A stretch of DNA of 64,000 nt from Simmondsia chinensis (Eukaryota > Streptophyta > Magnoliopsida > Caryophyllales > Simmondsiaceae): assembly GCA_018398585.1 (NCBI GenBank), contig JAGTTD010000011.1, forward strand, positions 34,158,164 through 34,222,163, read 5' to 3'. The notes beneath the pieces were generated by a model, which saw nothing but the letters and a program-made list of their open reading frames with translations, searched no databases and was not told the DNA's origin. This document shows, one piece after another, positions 25,311-36,441 of this stretch. How positions within the stretch are numbered: the first letter of the stretch is position 1; the number at the start of each line of letters is the position of its first letter. The position numbers and the translations under genes were made by a program.

Positions 25311-26854
25311 GTTTGTGGTTTGGCCGGCGTTTAACTGTCCCCATTATTGTGTATTATTTAATTCAATTCTCTTGTTGCTGCTTTTCCCCTCCATTACCTT
25401 TTTTTTTTGGTATTTATCGTTAGGATTTTTTTACTAAAAATTACTTAAATTTTAGATTCGTTTTTAAAAGATTAACTAGATTTTTTTATTTTTTTAAGTT
25501 ATATCTAAATTTTTTAATATTACATCTTAATATAATACTGTTAATATTTATTAGTTTTTGCTTATGTGACATTTTTTTTAAATATAAAAATTATTTTTTA
25601 AATATTTATAAGTTTTTTATGATATTTAAAATATTTTTAAATGTAAATTCAAATTTTTTTAAATTATTTTTTTATTTTCAAAAGCCAACTAAACAAAAAT
25701 TAACGGATGTTAATATTATTAACATTAAAGTGTAGCATTGAAAAAATTTGAAAAATTTAGATGTGACTTTAAAATATTAAAAAATATGTGTGATTTTTTG
25801 AAATTGCACCTAAAATTTAAGTGGTTTTAAATAAAAATACCTTATTATTACTGCAAATTTGATAAATAAGAGCGGTTGAATTTGATATAATGACTAGAAT
25901 ACTTATTCTTAGTGTAAGGTTTTAAGTTTGAGGTTCATTTCCTTCTTTTTCAGTTATTTGTGACCGTTATTAGGATGCTTTTGTACTCTTATAATCTAAA
26001 CAAATATTTGACAAAATCGTGGGTTTTGTAAGTTGTTTTGTTTTGAAATTATTTGTTGGTATTGAATTTTTAACATGAGTTTACTCTAAGGTGGTTCGGT
26101 AGAAAAACTTGAAGTGTGATTTTGTTAAATAAAAGTGATAAAAATAAAGTTGGACTATCTACCGATGATATGTCCACTGTTTTGTTTACCCAGATAAAAA
26201 CAGTTATGCCAAACTTGAACCAAAAATCTAAATTGATTAGTAACCGGGTCTAACCTGAAACTGGCATGAATTTGATTGACTTGAGGTAATACTAATCATG
26301 CTTGAATTAGAGCAAAAATTAATCTAATACGTTTTATAATCATGCTTGAATTAGAGCAAAAATTAATCAAATACGTTTTATAATTCGGTTCGCTAACCAA
26401 GTCAAAACACAACTCATTCTAACTAGCTTGCAATAAGCTCGCTATGAATTCCACCATCATAACTACGACACGTAATGTCATTTGTAATAAAAACTCCATT
26501 ACATTGTTGTATATGACAGACACAATACAAAGAATATTGAAAAAAGAGAATTGGCAAGAGCGGTAACATATAATTTTACCTAGACCAATTATTTAAAGAT
26601 ATTATACAATAAAAATACCAATTTAGTATTTTTTATGATATAATAATTTTTTATCATAAATCTCAAATTATAAATTTAATATTTAATGTGAATACATATA
26701 ACATTTTCCTTTGACAAAGAAAGGTCTAGAATGAACGAGTAAATATTAACCACAGAGTCGACGTTAGTGTTGCACAATTGAGGCCTCATTTTTCTACTTT
26801 GTGATGATATTTTTATTCTACTTGTTTTACTTTATTGCACAAAATGGAATATCC
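25311..26854. other. AT-rich intergenic DNA
   Basis: No gene was seen. A perfect-looking 44-bp tandem duplication lies at 26294-26381 and is listed separately. Confidence 0.45.
26294..26381. repeat. Tandem duplication, 44-bp unit, two copies
   Basis: The unit beginning 'aatcatgcttgaattagagc' and ending 'atacgttttat' occurs at 26294-26337 and again at 26338-26381 with one difference (AATCT/AATCA). Confidence 0.9.
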
Positions 26855-26872
26855 ATTACATGAATACTACAT

Positions 26873-27117
26873 ACACCTAAGAGAGCTACCAACACGCAAG
26901 CACCAGATCCCATTAGAACTTCGAAATTAAGTATGCTTGGGCGAGAATAGTACCAAGATGGGTGACCTCCTGAGAAGTCCTCGTGTTGCACCCCTAAGGT
27001 TGGGAGTTCTCGTAAATAGCCTCCCTTCAGGGTACCGTGAAGGAGGAAGGCTGCGTTTTTCACCCCCCAGACTCTGCTTAAGTGGGAGCCGTTAGGGCAC
27101 TAGGAATGTTGCTTTTT
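26873..27117 (+). mobile_element. 5S rRNA-headed SINE, copy G (full 5S 3' end)
   Basis: The head covers 5S to its exact 3' terminus: GCACCAGATCCCATTAGAAC, then the box A region with one change (AAATTAAGTATGCTTGGGCG), GATGGGTGACCTCCTGAGAA, and finally GTCCTCGTGTTGCACCCCT, which is the canonical end of plant 5S rRNA as I know it. The Au-like body follows immediately (AAGGTTGGGAGTTCTCG) and ends GGCACTAGGAATGTTGCTTTT. A perfect 18-bp target-site duplication lies at 26855-26872 and 27118-27135. Confidence 0.85.
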
Positions 27118-27206
27118 ATTACATGAATACTACATCTTTAAATATAATTTGAATTCAACCAAGTAAAAAATTCATGTAATTTGCATCTTATTGGAGAGAG
27201 AATTTA

Positions 27207-27302
27207 TGTCTCAAGGGCTCCCACAAAAGCAGGGTCTAGGGGGCTGAGATATACGCAACCTTACCCATTTAGGGACCTTAACAAGAGGTTATTTCCGAGA
27301 TA
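27207..27302 (-). mobile_element. 3' fragment of 5S/Au SINE, copy H
   Basis: The plus strand reads TCTCAAGGGCTCCCACAAAA, then GCAGGGTCTAGGGGGCT, ATACGCAACCTTACCC and GAGGTTATTTCCGAGA. This is the reverse complement of the SINE body. No head is visible. It lies about 90 bp from copy G in inverted orientation. Confidence 0.6.
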
Positions 27303-27944
27303 TCATCATTAATAATAATACTAAAAATGAGAAGAGTGAAAATGAAGGAGGGGCAGAGCATAAACAGCAATAATCTAGGCGGGAATGGCAGGCAAAACAT
27401 GGGGGGGAGAGAGAGAGTCAAGCCAAAATGTTATTGTTTTGTTCACACGCCACTCCTTTTCATGATGTCATTTTTTTTTCCATTTTTTTCTTAAATATTA
27501 TGTAGTTGTTGCTGTGTTTTTTCATCGCACATTGACTATGTCAAGTATAGGTGTATTCCTACTTGTCAGGTTCGAGATTCAACTTGTCATAGACCAACTT
27601 GATGAGCCTCAAAGTAAGCCCGATCTAGGCTTATTTGAACCTGTTAACTGACCTTATTTAGTTGCGAAATTCACTTGTTTGGCATCTTTCAACTACTAAA
27701 TTGTATTAAAATATGCTTCTTTAGATTAATGAGCTCGTGAGCTCGAGTTTCACTTAGCTCATGCTTAACTCATATAGCTGAAGCATAGAGCTTTATGACA
27801 GGTCATTCGTTGACTCGACTTATTTACACTCGTTAATCTTGAATATTCAATTTGTAATGGATGGAAACCCTCCATGATCAAAAGCTGTTGATGGATAGGA
27901 ATATAGTGAACTATAAAGTTGACCATCCAAGGTTGTACGTAGGG
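27303..27944. other. Intergenic, no gene seen
   Basis: No supported feature was found. Some GAGCTC/GAGCTCG words near 27730 resemble the neighbouring repeat. Confidence 0.4.
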
Positions 27945-28400
27945 CTACAAACAAACGGAGTTGAGCCGAGCATCACGTTTGTTGGAACTCGAGCATGATA
28001 TCGAGCTTTTCAGCCTTCATTCGTGCCCGATTTAATAAGATATAAATGTGTTTGATACGGCTTGACTCAACATGCTAGCTAGTGATCCGATTCAAACTCA
28101 TTATTGAGTTGAATCAAGCATGTTGCGGAGCCGCATCGAGCTAGCAATCGAGCTGAGCTTGCTATTAAGTCTAACTCGCTATCGATCCGAGTTATGCAAG
28201 TTACAATTGAGCCAGTATCAAACCACTCTCGAGCTATTACCAACTATAAGTGAGCCGTTAATAAGCCTTTACTGAGCACTTGTCAAATTGTTAGCCAACT
28301 TTCACGAGCCAAGCATCCCCTATTCGAATTCAACTCATTAAACTTATTGACTCTATTCAAACTCATCTCAATAAGCTGTAAAGCCTCCAAAATGAAGACA
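27945..28400 (+). repeat. GAGCCGAGC-rich dispersed repeat (probable hAT-like MITE)
   Basis: It starts AGGGCTACAAACAAACGGAG, and words such as GAGCCGAGC, GAGCTGAGC and GAGCCA recur throughout. The segment at 51640-51815 (minus) starts with the same kind of end (AGGGTTGCAAATGAGCCGAG). The right end and target-site duplication were not identified. Confidence 0.4.
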
Positions 28401-29296
28401 AGTGAGTTGTTATCGATTTTAAACATGTAAGTAGTCCACTGAAGATTTAGTTTGTCTACGCCCAAGTTGTAAGAAGGGGTTTGTCATAAAGGAGGATTGA
28501 CTACTAGTCTGTGCAAAGCTCTTCCACTATGGAAACAAAATTTTCCAATTTTTAGAACAAAAGGGAAAAAAAAGTACAAAAAAAAACACAAGATTTGGAA
28601 ATCCTTAAAGTGGAGAATTTTCGAGAATTGACCTTAGCCAATATAATCTACTTTCTGTTTGTTTTAAAAGGAAAGTTTTTCGTTACATTTTTATAGTTTT
28701 ATTGTGTAAATTCTTACTTTAATGGAAAACATTTTCATCCATAGTAAGAAAGTTGACTGCCCATCTAAGAGAAAGAAAGACAATTTCCTTCAAGGAGCGA
28801 AAAAAATTTTCCCTTTTTATGTCCCGTGAATCTCATATTATGAACATAGAATGATTTTCTTTAGCTAACAAACAAAAATTTTTTATAAAAAGAATATTAT
28901 AAAAATATTTAGGAAAGAAAATATTTTCGAGTGGAAAATGTTTCCTTCAAAACAAAAGTGATGACAAGGAGCATTAGGAATGAACTTACCTCTTCTTAAC
29001 ATAGATTTCAATCTTCCGACAATACTCTTCTTTTACACAACTCCAATTTCGAAGTAATCATCTACCCAGAAAAACAGTTAGCGCAAAGACTCAAATTCAC
29101 ATGGATCCTAACCCAAGATCCATACACATAATCCCAATCAAAGCTTCAAGCTTTGGCATTAGCAATCCCAGAGGAGTCATGTCTTGAATACATATCTTCT
29201 CTCTCTATAATTCAACAGCACCTAATGTGACCAAAATTTAACTGTGAATAAGTGTTGTTAAATTCTGGATGATATACAGTGTGGTTAAGTTATCCT
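28401..29296. other. 3' flank of the ankyrin/PGG gene
   Basis: No coding sequence was recognised. AT-rich, with probable 3'UTR sequence next to the stop codon at 29297. Confidence 0.4.
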
Positions 29297-32200
29297 TCAT
29301 ATTGCATACATGTGCTTGTATTTTTCATTGTTCAGAAGTTCTGAATCTGACATGACAGAGACCGACCAAGAGCGGGACCTGCTACCTATCGAGGCTTTTC
29401 GAATATTTTTTGAGTTCTTTGCCTCTATTCTATGCTGAATGACCCAATAGCACATCGTGCCCAAAGTAGTAGCCATGATGGTTGTTCCTATCACTGTCAC
29501 ACTGATAGCGAGCCACTGTTCCTTCTGGCCCACCACGATAAACGACAGTGCCAAAAACGCCACCGAGATGAGCACACAAGCTAACCACATCAGCTTGTTT
29601 ATGATGGCCATCATCTGCTTCTTGGCTTTGCTCTCTATGACAACCACCGAAGTTTGGACTACAACCACCGCGAGAGAAATGAAAAGAGCAACAGAATCAA
29701 AGACAAAGAATATCATAAACGGTGTTCTTCGAGCAATGTTTGCTTCTCCGAGAGAAAGGCCATTCGGGATGTTTTCTGGGTCATCCACATATTGCCCAGG
29801 GACGGTGAAGATAGCAGCAAAGGCAACAGTGGCAATGAGGACAGCGGCAACAGTGGTGGAGTTTATTGCGTTGTTTAAGCCTTCGGCATGCATCTTATGA
29901 ATGTGTTTCGCAATGCCTTGTACTCGTTTTCTTGTCTGGCGAGTGTGTTCTAGCTGGTAATGGACTTCGTGTTTTATTTCACTGACCGTTTGCTTCAACT
30001 CGCGAGCTGCATTGGTTGGTTGTGGCTTGATGACTTTGGCGCTTTGAACCCCGTGCTCTTGAAGGATGGACGCTGCGTCCTTTTGCAGCATTTTCTCAGC
30101 TGTGTCAATGGCTGTTTCTCCAGCTCTGTTAACAGCTGCTGTATCGATTCCATTTTGCGCCAACAATCTTCTAACAATCTACAACAATATACAACCATCT
30201 CAGTTCCTGTTAGAAAACTTTGCATTTGAGCATAGTTAAAATGTCACATATTGGAGTTGTGAGAGAAAATAGATCAACATATAAGCCTAAGGAGCAATTC
30301 CACTAAGTGCGGAATAAAACCTCACTTGGACTATATGTGGATCTCATATATCGGGCCTAATGTCTGATAAAACTCAGAGTTCTGGTTCCTGATTGCTGTA
30401 CAATTACACACAGAACTTGGTATGTTCAAATTTGACATTTCAAGTCAGAATTCCGTAAGTAACATAGCGATGAAAGACAGTAAAATTCAGAGGAACCTAA
30501 TGAACTGCATACACTAATCAAATCCTGATCAATGGCATATTTTTGGTACCTATAACGTTGATGTCCCACAAACTGCGTTATCCACAGTCATTTACAGTTT
30601 CCTTAGTCTAATACAATGAGTTAAGAGTTGCTACACAAGTCTGCTAGATAGAAGAACACCGATGCATATCGGTCTAATAAGGTGGATCCTGAGCCCCGTT
30701 GTCGCTGTCCTCATTTTAGATTGAGAACCTCATGTTATCACCCCTTAACCATATATTACCCAACATAAGAAATGAACACAAGTAGATGCATAATAGCATA
30801 TAGCTTAGAGAAATTACATTAGCAGAATGAAAATTTAAGATCTGACATAGATTATAGACAATCTATTCAATATGTGATAGCGAGAAGGGAGGCACCGTAT
30901 TTTCTAGCTTTATGACAAAAAAAAGTGTTCTCTAGCTTTGGCCCAGCAATCCCGTTAGGAAATTAGGGTTTTTGGGGTCTTTATATAGCCTTTGAGCAAG
31001 CTCCCAGTTGTAACATCTCCTTTAGAATCCTGGAGGTTTCCTTACTCCTCTGCCCATGGCATTTCCCTCAATATGAGGGTTTCCCGTGTAAATTATCATT
31101 TTATCTTTTAGATTTACTGGTTAGCATCTAAATCAAACCCTGTTCTTGGGCACTTCCCAACAAAGTCTATCAGGTCTCAGTAATTGGTCCAATGCTAGAC
31201 AAGTGATATCATATTTCTTCTTGTCCGCCAGGACAATTCAAAATTCAAATGAGTCCTTGAAGTGTTCTTACTACTTCAGACCATGTATTCCCCTTCTTCA
31301 AGGGGGAAGACACACAAACACATAAAAACAAAACGTAATAATCAAATTATCCACACAAAGAGTACAAGATATTGATGGAGAATTATATCACAGAAAGAAA
31401 ACACGAAATCTGACCTGACCCCTGCCCTTTCTAGTTGCTATATGCAGTGCAGTGTTGCCCTTATTGTCAACCATGTTTACCAAAGAAGGATCCGCCTTGA
31501 TCAACTCCTTGACCACCTCCATGCTCTGACCCTTCACTGCCATATGAAGTGCTGTTTGGCCCTTCTTATCAGTTCTGGTTGTGATCCCGGGCTCCTTCTC
31601 CAAGAGCGCTTTCACCACATCCAAGTGTCCATTCCTTGCTGCAGCATGTAAGGCCGTTTTCCCATTACTTCTAGCTATAGTAGCTAATCCACTTCCAGAT
31701 TCCAAAAGAAAATTCACCACCTCTATGTGCCCTTGCATTGCAGCCGTCTGCAAAGCGGTTGTGTTCGATGTGTCACAGGTCATGGAGAGATCCGGATGGG
31801 CCTCCATTAGTGCTCTCAATACCTCTGCAACATTTTGCAATAAACCCAATTACTTTTTAATAGAGTATAAAATTATTTATGCGCTTTCATCTATCAGTTT
31901 AAATTTTTTGTTCCTTAGTATGGTATTAAAGCCTTGTTGATCAAAAGAAACGAGTTCAAAACCTAACAGCCCCCACTTTTAATATTAATGTAATTTCAAT
32001 ATAAGGTAAGAGGTGGCTTTTTGCACTATCCATGCTTCAGCCCAATAGGCATTTGCGTGAAAGGTAATGTGTAAGAGTGTAAAACTATTTTTAGGCTTTT
32101 CACCAATGCACCAGTCAATTTAAACTTTAGGGATAGTTGGTTCCATGACACTTTTCATTTAAAAAAAATCACCCACAATTAAGAATTCACATGGAGCAAA

Positions 32201-32536
32201 TCGAAACATACCTAAATCCCCACGTTTGGCAGCGATATGAAACGCGTCATACCCATTCCTTGCCTTGATACTCGAAGCCACGAGATCATAATACTTGATC
32301 AACTCCTTGATCACATCAAGCTGCCCATATTCTGCTGCTGCATAGAGTGCTGTCTCGCCTGATTGATTCTGCTTTGAGAGCAATTCCTTCAATTCCTCCT
32401 CTTCAGTCCGACTTAGAATCTCAATCACAGCATCCAAATCTCCAGCTCTAGCTGAAGAATGCAGAGGCGTATCATCACGCTTCCCGGTCAACTGTTTGGT
32501 CATCTTCTTCTGTGGCCTTGCCTCACCCTCCTCCAT
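29297..32536 (-). CDS. Ankyrin-repeat membrane protein with PGG domain (ITN1/At5g02620-like)
   Basis: Three coding exons with GT-AG junctions (32536-32212, 31824-31415, 30178-29297) give an uninterrupted protein of 538 residues. The N-terminal part has serial ankyrin repeats (for example GETALYAAAEYGQLDVIKEL and KTALHAAARNGHLDVVKALL). After a linker comes a PGG domain (VAAVLIATVAFAAIFTVPG) and four predicted membrane helices. This layout defines the plant ANK-TM group, whose best-known members ACD6 and ITN1 act in defence and salt/ABA responses; the exact role here is inferred only by family. The repeats probably face the cytosol and bind partners at the plasma membrane. A plausible 5'UTR intron lies upstream (about 32955 to 32751). 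The second intron contains no insertion I recognised; the first carries a SINE-like repeat. Confidence 0.9.
30255..30365 (-). repeat. CAATTGG dispersed repeat, copy 4, in ankyrin gene intron 2
   Basis: The plus strand has 'gatcaacatataagcctaag' and 'atgtggatctcatatatcgg', the reverse complement of the family at 3640-3830. Confidence 0.4.
31905..32145 (+). repeat. tRNA-iMet-like dispersed repeat, copy 3, in ankyrin gene intron 1
   Basis: The plus strand reads TTAGTATGGTATTAAAGCC (A-box-like), then CGAGTTCAAAACCTA (weak B-box). The body includes 'atttgcgtgaaaggtaatg' and ends 'tttaaactttagggatagtt'. This is the sense orientation of the family at 1300-1512 and is antisense to the host gene. Confidence 0.45.
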
Positions 32537-33235
32537 TGTAATTCAACCCCTCAAAATCTCTCTTCTTTATGTTGTTCAACAAAGTTCATACAAATTCATT
32601 CCCTTTTTTATAAACCCACATCAAATTTCACCATATTTTATCCAACAATCCTTACATTTCCTCTCAATTTCATACCATAAACTCAATCAAATCAATCAGA
32701 AACTGAGTATCAAGTTGCATTCTACACCCCATTTCCTGATCCCCAAACCTGCCACAAACATGAAGTTTGAATAATGATCCCACTATAGATGTCAAATATC
32801 AACACAATATATACAATGCTTTTATTTTACCAACAAAAAAAACCCACGGGGACCCAAAAAGGATTAAAAAAACAGCACAAAAAATGATATCTGGGTTTGC
32901 TCAATTGTCTTGTGGGTTACAACCAAAAAGACCCAATTAGCAAAAAAGGAATTACCTTTGGACGAAGGAAACATGAACTACTTTTGCTCTCCTCAATTGC
33001 CCATTTTAAATTTAAAGAAAGGAGGAGCTCCAGAGATTGTTGATGATCATAACAAACTTTTCAATTAGGGTTCTTGTAGGGGTAATTATTATAATTAAAG
33101 GGATTGGATACTAGAGAGAGAGAGAGAGAGAGAGAGAGGAGGGAGATGAAAGAGAGCGAAATGGACAGCACATGTAATTGCAAAGCAACCATCTTTTTTT
33201 TTCTTTCCTTTTTTTTTTTTTTTTTTTTTTTTAAC
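32537..33235 (-). promoter_or_regulatory. 5' region of ankyrin gene with (CT)n tract
   Basis: On the sense strand a (CT)n run (seen as (GA)n at 33112-33139) precedes a candidate donor CAAAG|GTAATT near 32955 and acceptor TGGCAG near 32751. These suggest a 5'UTR intron of about 200 nt. A T run on the plus strand lies at about 33210-33232. Confidence 0.4.
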
Positions 33236-33239
33236 CTTG

Positions 33240-34110
33240 GAAATATCTGAATCACAAACTCATAGGCACCCCCGCGTACAATGCACGTGTTGAATATGCA
33301 TTTGTATTTTTTATTTTTAAAATATTGACATGTATTTTTTGTATCGTATATATAGCCTTAACCTTGTAGAATATTATACTGTGCAGAAAGGTTATTTTTG
33401 ATCAACTTATAACCTTAAAAAATAAAGATAGAACAATATGTATGAAATTTAAGTTATACAAGTAACAATAGCATACATGTAAGTCTAGGAATACTGTGAG
33501 CTAAGGTCGTTTTGCGCTTCTCTTTTAAAAATTACCCCGGCCGCACGTATTTTTAACCGCCATGTAGCTCGATCTAGGGCCTATAGAAAGGGTTATTTAT
33601 GTAGAATGTCTTTGTATTGTACTCTATTCATTGTAATATTTAATTTGTACCAATTAAGTCCTAGAGTAAAATAGACATTAAAATTGGTAACAAATTATTA
33701 ATGTTCAGGTGATGGGTGAGTTTAAACTAATTCCATGAGTGGATTTAATTAGATTATTTGTATTTTATATTACCAAATAGTTCCAAAAAAAACGTCGTTA
33801 ACTAAAATTTTTATTGTAAAACTAAATTGATACAATTTGAATTATATAAGGAAGAGCTGACGCAATTAAGAGTACAAGGATTAAATTAACACAAAGAAAA
33901 AAGTACAATGACCTTAAACATAAATAATCCTACATAAAATAAATATTTTTTTTATGTTATCTGTATGATACACGTATTCATATTTGTTGAATTTGCTAAA
34001 TCATGTATTCATGTTATATAATTTCCTAAATTTATCTCTTTAACTCCCGAGCTATTTACTATCTATCTTTAACCATGTGCTATTGTTACTATCAAACAAA
34101 AATTGAGTTG
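33240..34110. other. Intergenic, no gene seen
   Basis: AT-rich DNA with no supported feature. Confidence 0.4.
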
Positions 34111-34115
34111 ATATA

Positions 34116-34466
34116 TGTCATAATCCCGAATGGCCTTGGATCATGTCTAAGAAGAACTAAGAAGAATTAGAGTTTGGGGTGAGGAAGAATTGAGAAAGAA
34201 TAGAGGGAGAAGTAAGAGATTTGAGTATTGTTGTATTATCATTAAATGCCTTCTTACAAGTGAGCGAGTATTTACTTATAGAGATGGCTACACAAAATAT
34301 TTAAACTCTAACTAACTAACACATCTTCCAAAGCAACAACTAACAGGTGCTTAAATTCCCTACATATCCTAGTACAATTAAAAAACTACTACAATCTATT
34401 ACATTCTAGCTATTGTAACTAATACTAATGAATTGAGTACTTATCCCACATATAGTATTCATGACA
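34116..34466 (-). mobile_element. Solo LTR (351 bp) with 5-bp target-site duplication
   Basis: The sequence begins TGTCATAATCCC and ends TATTCATGACA, giving TG...CA ends with a 6-bp inverted repeat TGTCAT/ATGACA. The 5-bp duplication ATATA lies at 34111-34115 and 34467-34471. No internal retroviral domains, primer-binding site or second LTR flank it. It is therefore a solo LTR left by recombination between the two LTRs of an element. Orientation is inferred from the minus strand, where TATA-like CTCTATAAGTAAATAC precedes a CT-rich stretch. Confidence 0.72.
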
Positions 34467-34471
34467 ATATA

Positions 34472-35296
34472 GTATACATATCCTCACTCTTTTCGTATTC
34501 CAAATTTGAGTTATTTTAGATATAAATGTGTTCGTATGTATCTTTATGTATAAAACTGAATAATCTATGTTATATATCAAATCTCGTTAATTCACTCATC
34601 GTATTTTACTAACCATGGGTACCACTCTCAAAACTGGAAAACCGCTAATTTAGGATTAGTTGATTTTATTTTTTGGCTATAAATATAATTTTTGAAAGAA
34701 AGATAAGACTTGTTTTAATTTTTAAATTTTTTCAGTTTTTTTTCTCAAATTAGAGAAAAAAACTAAAAAATAAAAATAAAATATTTTGAAAACTTTGTTT
34801 TTAGTTCATCAAAACCACAAGCTACAAATTGAAAAACGATATTAAACAATGCGTTCTTTTTTTTTAATTTAGGTTTTGAAGTCAGATTAAAATATAAAAC
34901 TTTTCTATTTGTTATGCGAATAATTTGGGGCAACGGAGAAAATGGCAACAATTCAAAGACTTGATCGTTTGCAATAATAGAATTCAAAGTTTAAACCTAC
35001 GTATCTCTTGATGTGCTAACTACATATTACATACCAAAGGAGGTTCCATTCCAAAATCAATTGGTAATGGGTGGAGTAATTCCTATGGTATATAAATTGA
35101 TATTCCCTCTTCTAATCTACCAATGTGGGATTCCTATTTTCCTCCTATACTTTAGCTTGTATCCGTACATAAGTCATGCCACTTGTGTCAGTCTCATGAC
35201 ACAAAGTAACCTTATGTATTTATAATTTTCAAACCTATTTAAATACAGGTTTTTGTTCCTACCGGCACAAAAAATAGTATTGTTAGAGCAATGGTT
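34472..35296. other. Intergenic, one dispersed repeat
   Basis: A copy of the CAATTGG repeat is visible at 35035-35130 ('ttccattccaaaatcaattg', 'ggtatataaattgatattcc'). Otherwise nothing was recognised. Confidence 0.4.
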
Positions 35297-35470
35297 GGAT
35301 TTTTTTGCTAATGAGGAATCCGGTTAGCCGGTAAACCCTGACCTATACTGCGACCCACACACTACATGAGCCAGTTAAGTTAAGGATTACTCGGGGAGAG
35401 GTTTAAACAGGGAATTAAACTCCAGACATTTTGACTTAAAATACTACTCTATTCTCTTACTTGCCTCCAA
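35297..35470 (-). mobile_element. tRNA-derived SINE remnant related to 2078-2270
   Basis: On the minus strand the 3' part reads GTGTGGGTCGCAGTATAGGT, CAGGGTTTACCGGCTAACCG and CTCATTAGCAAAAAAA. This parallels the 3' end of the SINE at 2078-2270. The head is poorly preserved and no duplication was found. Confidence 0.45.
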
Positions 35471-35820
35471 CTAATGAGGCAAGGTCCTAATAATTTTCTA
35501 TGATGTAATTATTTTTAATCTAAAATGCATAATTAAATTTATATAATATTTCTACCATTAAAGAATAATGCATAATTAAAAAATAATAATAATAATAAAT
35601 AATAAAATATCTTTATGTAAATCTTTTTTTTTGTTTTGGGGGAGGGGCGGGGCGCGAGAGAGAGAGAAGCGCGCTAAAAGATAAAACAACTAAAGAACTA
35701 CAAGTAGTGGTTGGGCACCCAGGGCTTGACCCTCTACCACGCGCTATCAACCCAACCGCTTCGTCCCACGCGCCCCCATCAATCGAGAGAAGTCAATACA
35801 AAGTCTTTGCTATACCAAAA

Positions 35821-36051
35821 AGGGCACAAACACACCGTCATTGAATTTTATTATAACTCTAAAATTAAGCGTGCTTGGACGAGAGTAGTATCAGGATGGG
35901 CGACCTCCTGGGAAGTCCTCACCCTCAGGTTGGAAGCACTGGAAAACAACCTCTCTTCAAGTTAACACCCTGAAGAGGGAAGGCTGCGTACATCCACCCC
36001 TTTCAGACCTTACGTAGGCAGGAGCCCTTGAGGCATTAGGTATGTTCCTTC
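35821..36051 (+). mobile_element. 5S rRNA-headed SINE, copy I (GTATGTTCC tail)
   Basis: The first 45 nt of the head are strongly diverged but alignable with 5S. AAATTAAGCGTGCTTGGACG, then TAGTATCAGGATGGGCGACC are well kept. The body is Au-like and ends GCATTAGGTATGTTCCTT. Flanking duplications at 35794-35820 and 36052-36078 are identical over the first 17 nt (CAATACAAAGTCTTTGC). Confidence 0.78.
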
Positions 36052-36164
36052 CAATACAAAGTCTTTGCCATAACAAAAGCAAATGGTCCCTCCCTAGTAC
36101 TAATACCATTCATTGCTAAAAATAAAGTCTCACATTAAGGTTTCCAAGGAACTAACTCTTTTAA

Positions 36165-36405
36165 AAGCTAAAGTTGATAAGTGATGGTTCAAAAATAGTT
36201 TTATACTTTTAACATACCTTCTCACCCAAATATTCATTGGACTTGAATCGTAGATATTACACAGACTCACCTTATTCATTGTATTTAAATTATATTAATA
36301 TTTGAAAGTGGGATGGTTGTTGAGATTCTAACCCTGTGACCTCTTGGTGAACAAGGATATGATACTATATTAAGGAATCAATTATCCCTAAAGTTTAAGT
36401 TAATG
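36165..36405 (-). repeat. tRNA-iMet-like dispersed repeat, copy 4
   Basis: The plus strand has 'ataccttctcacccaaatat', 'tgtgacctcttggtgaacaa' and 'gatatgatactatattaagg'. A second start ('aaagtttaagttaatggatg') follows directly at about 36391, so the unit is flanked by related direct repeats, as in the ECA1 intron copy. Confidence 0.5.
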
Positions 36406-36441
36406 GATGAAGGCTCAAGAATGATTTTATAATTTAACAAA

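Noticed and set aside
26873..27117. Cassandra TRIM retrotransposon (5S in its LTR)
   Set aside because: No LTR pair, primer-binding site or 5-bp duplication; the duplications are 8-20 bp and variable, as for SINEs.
29457..29900. Plus-strand open frame opposite the ankyrin/PGG exon
   Set aside because: Complement shadow of the membrane-spanning exon.
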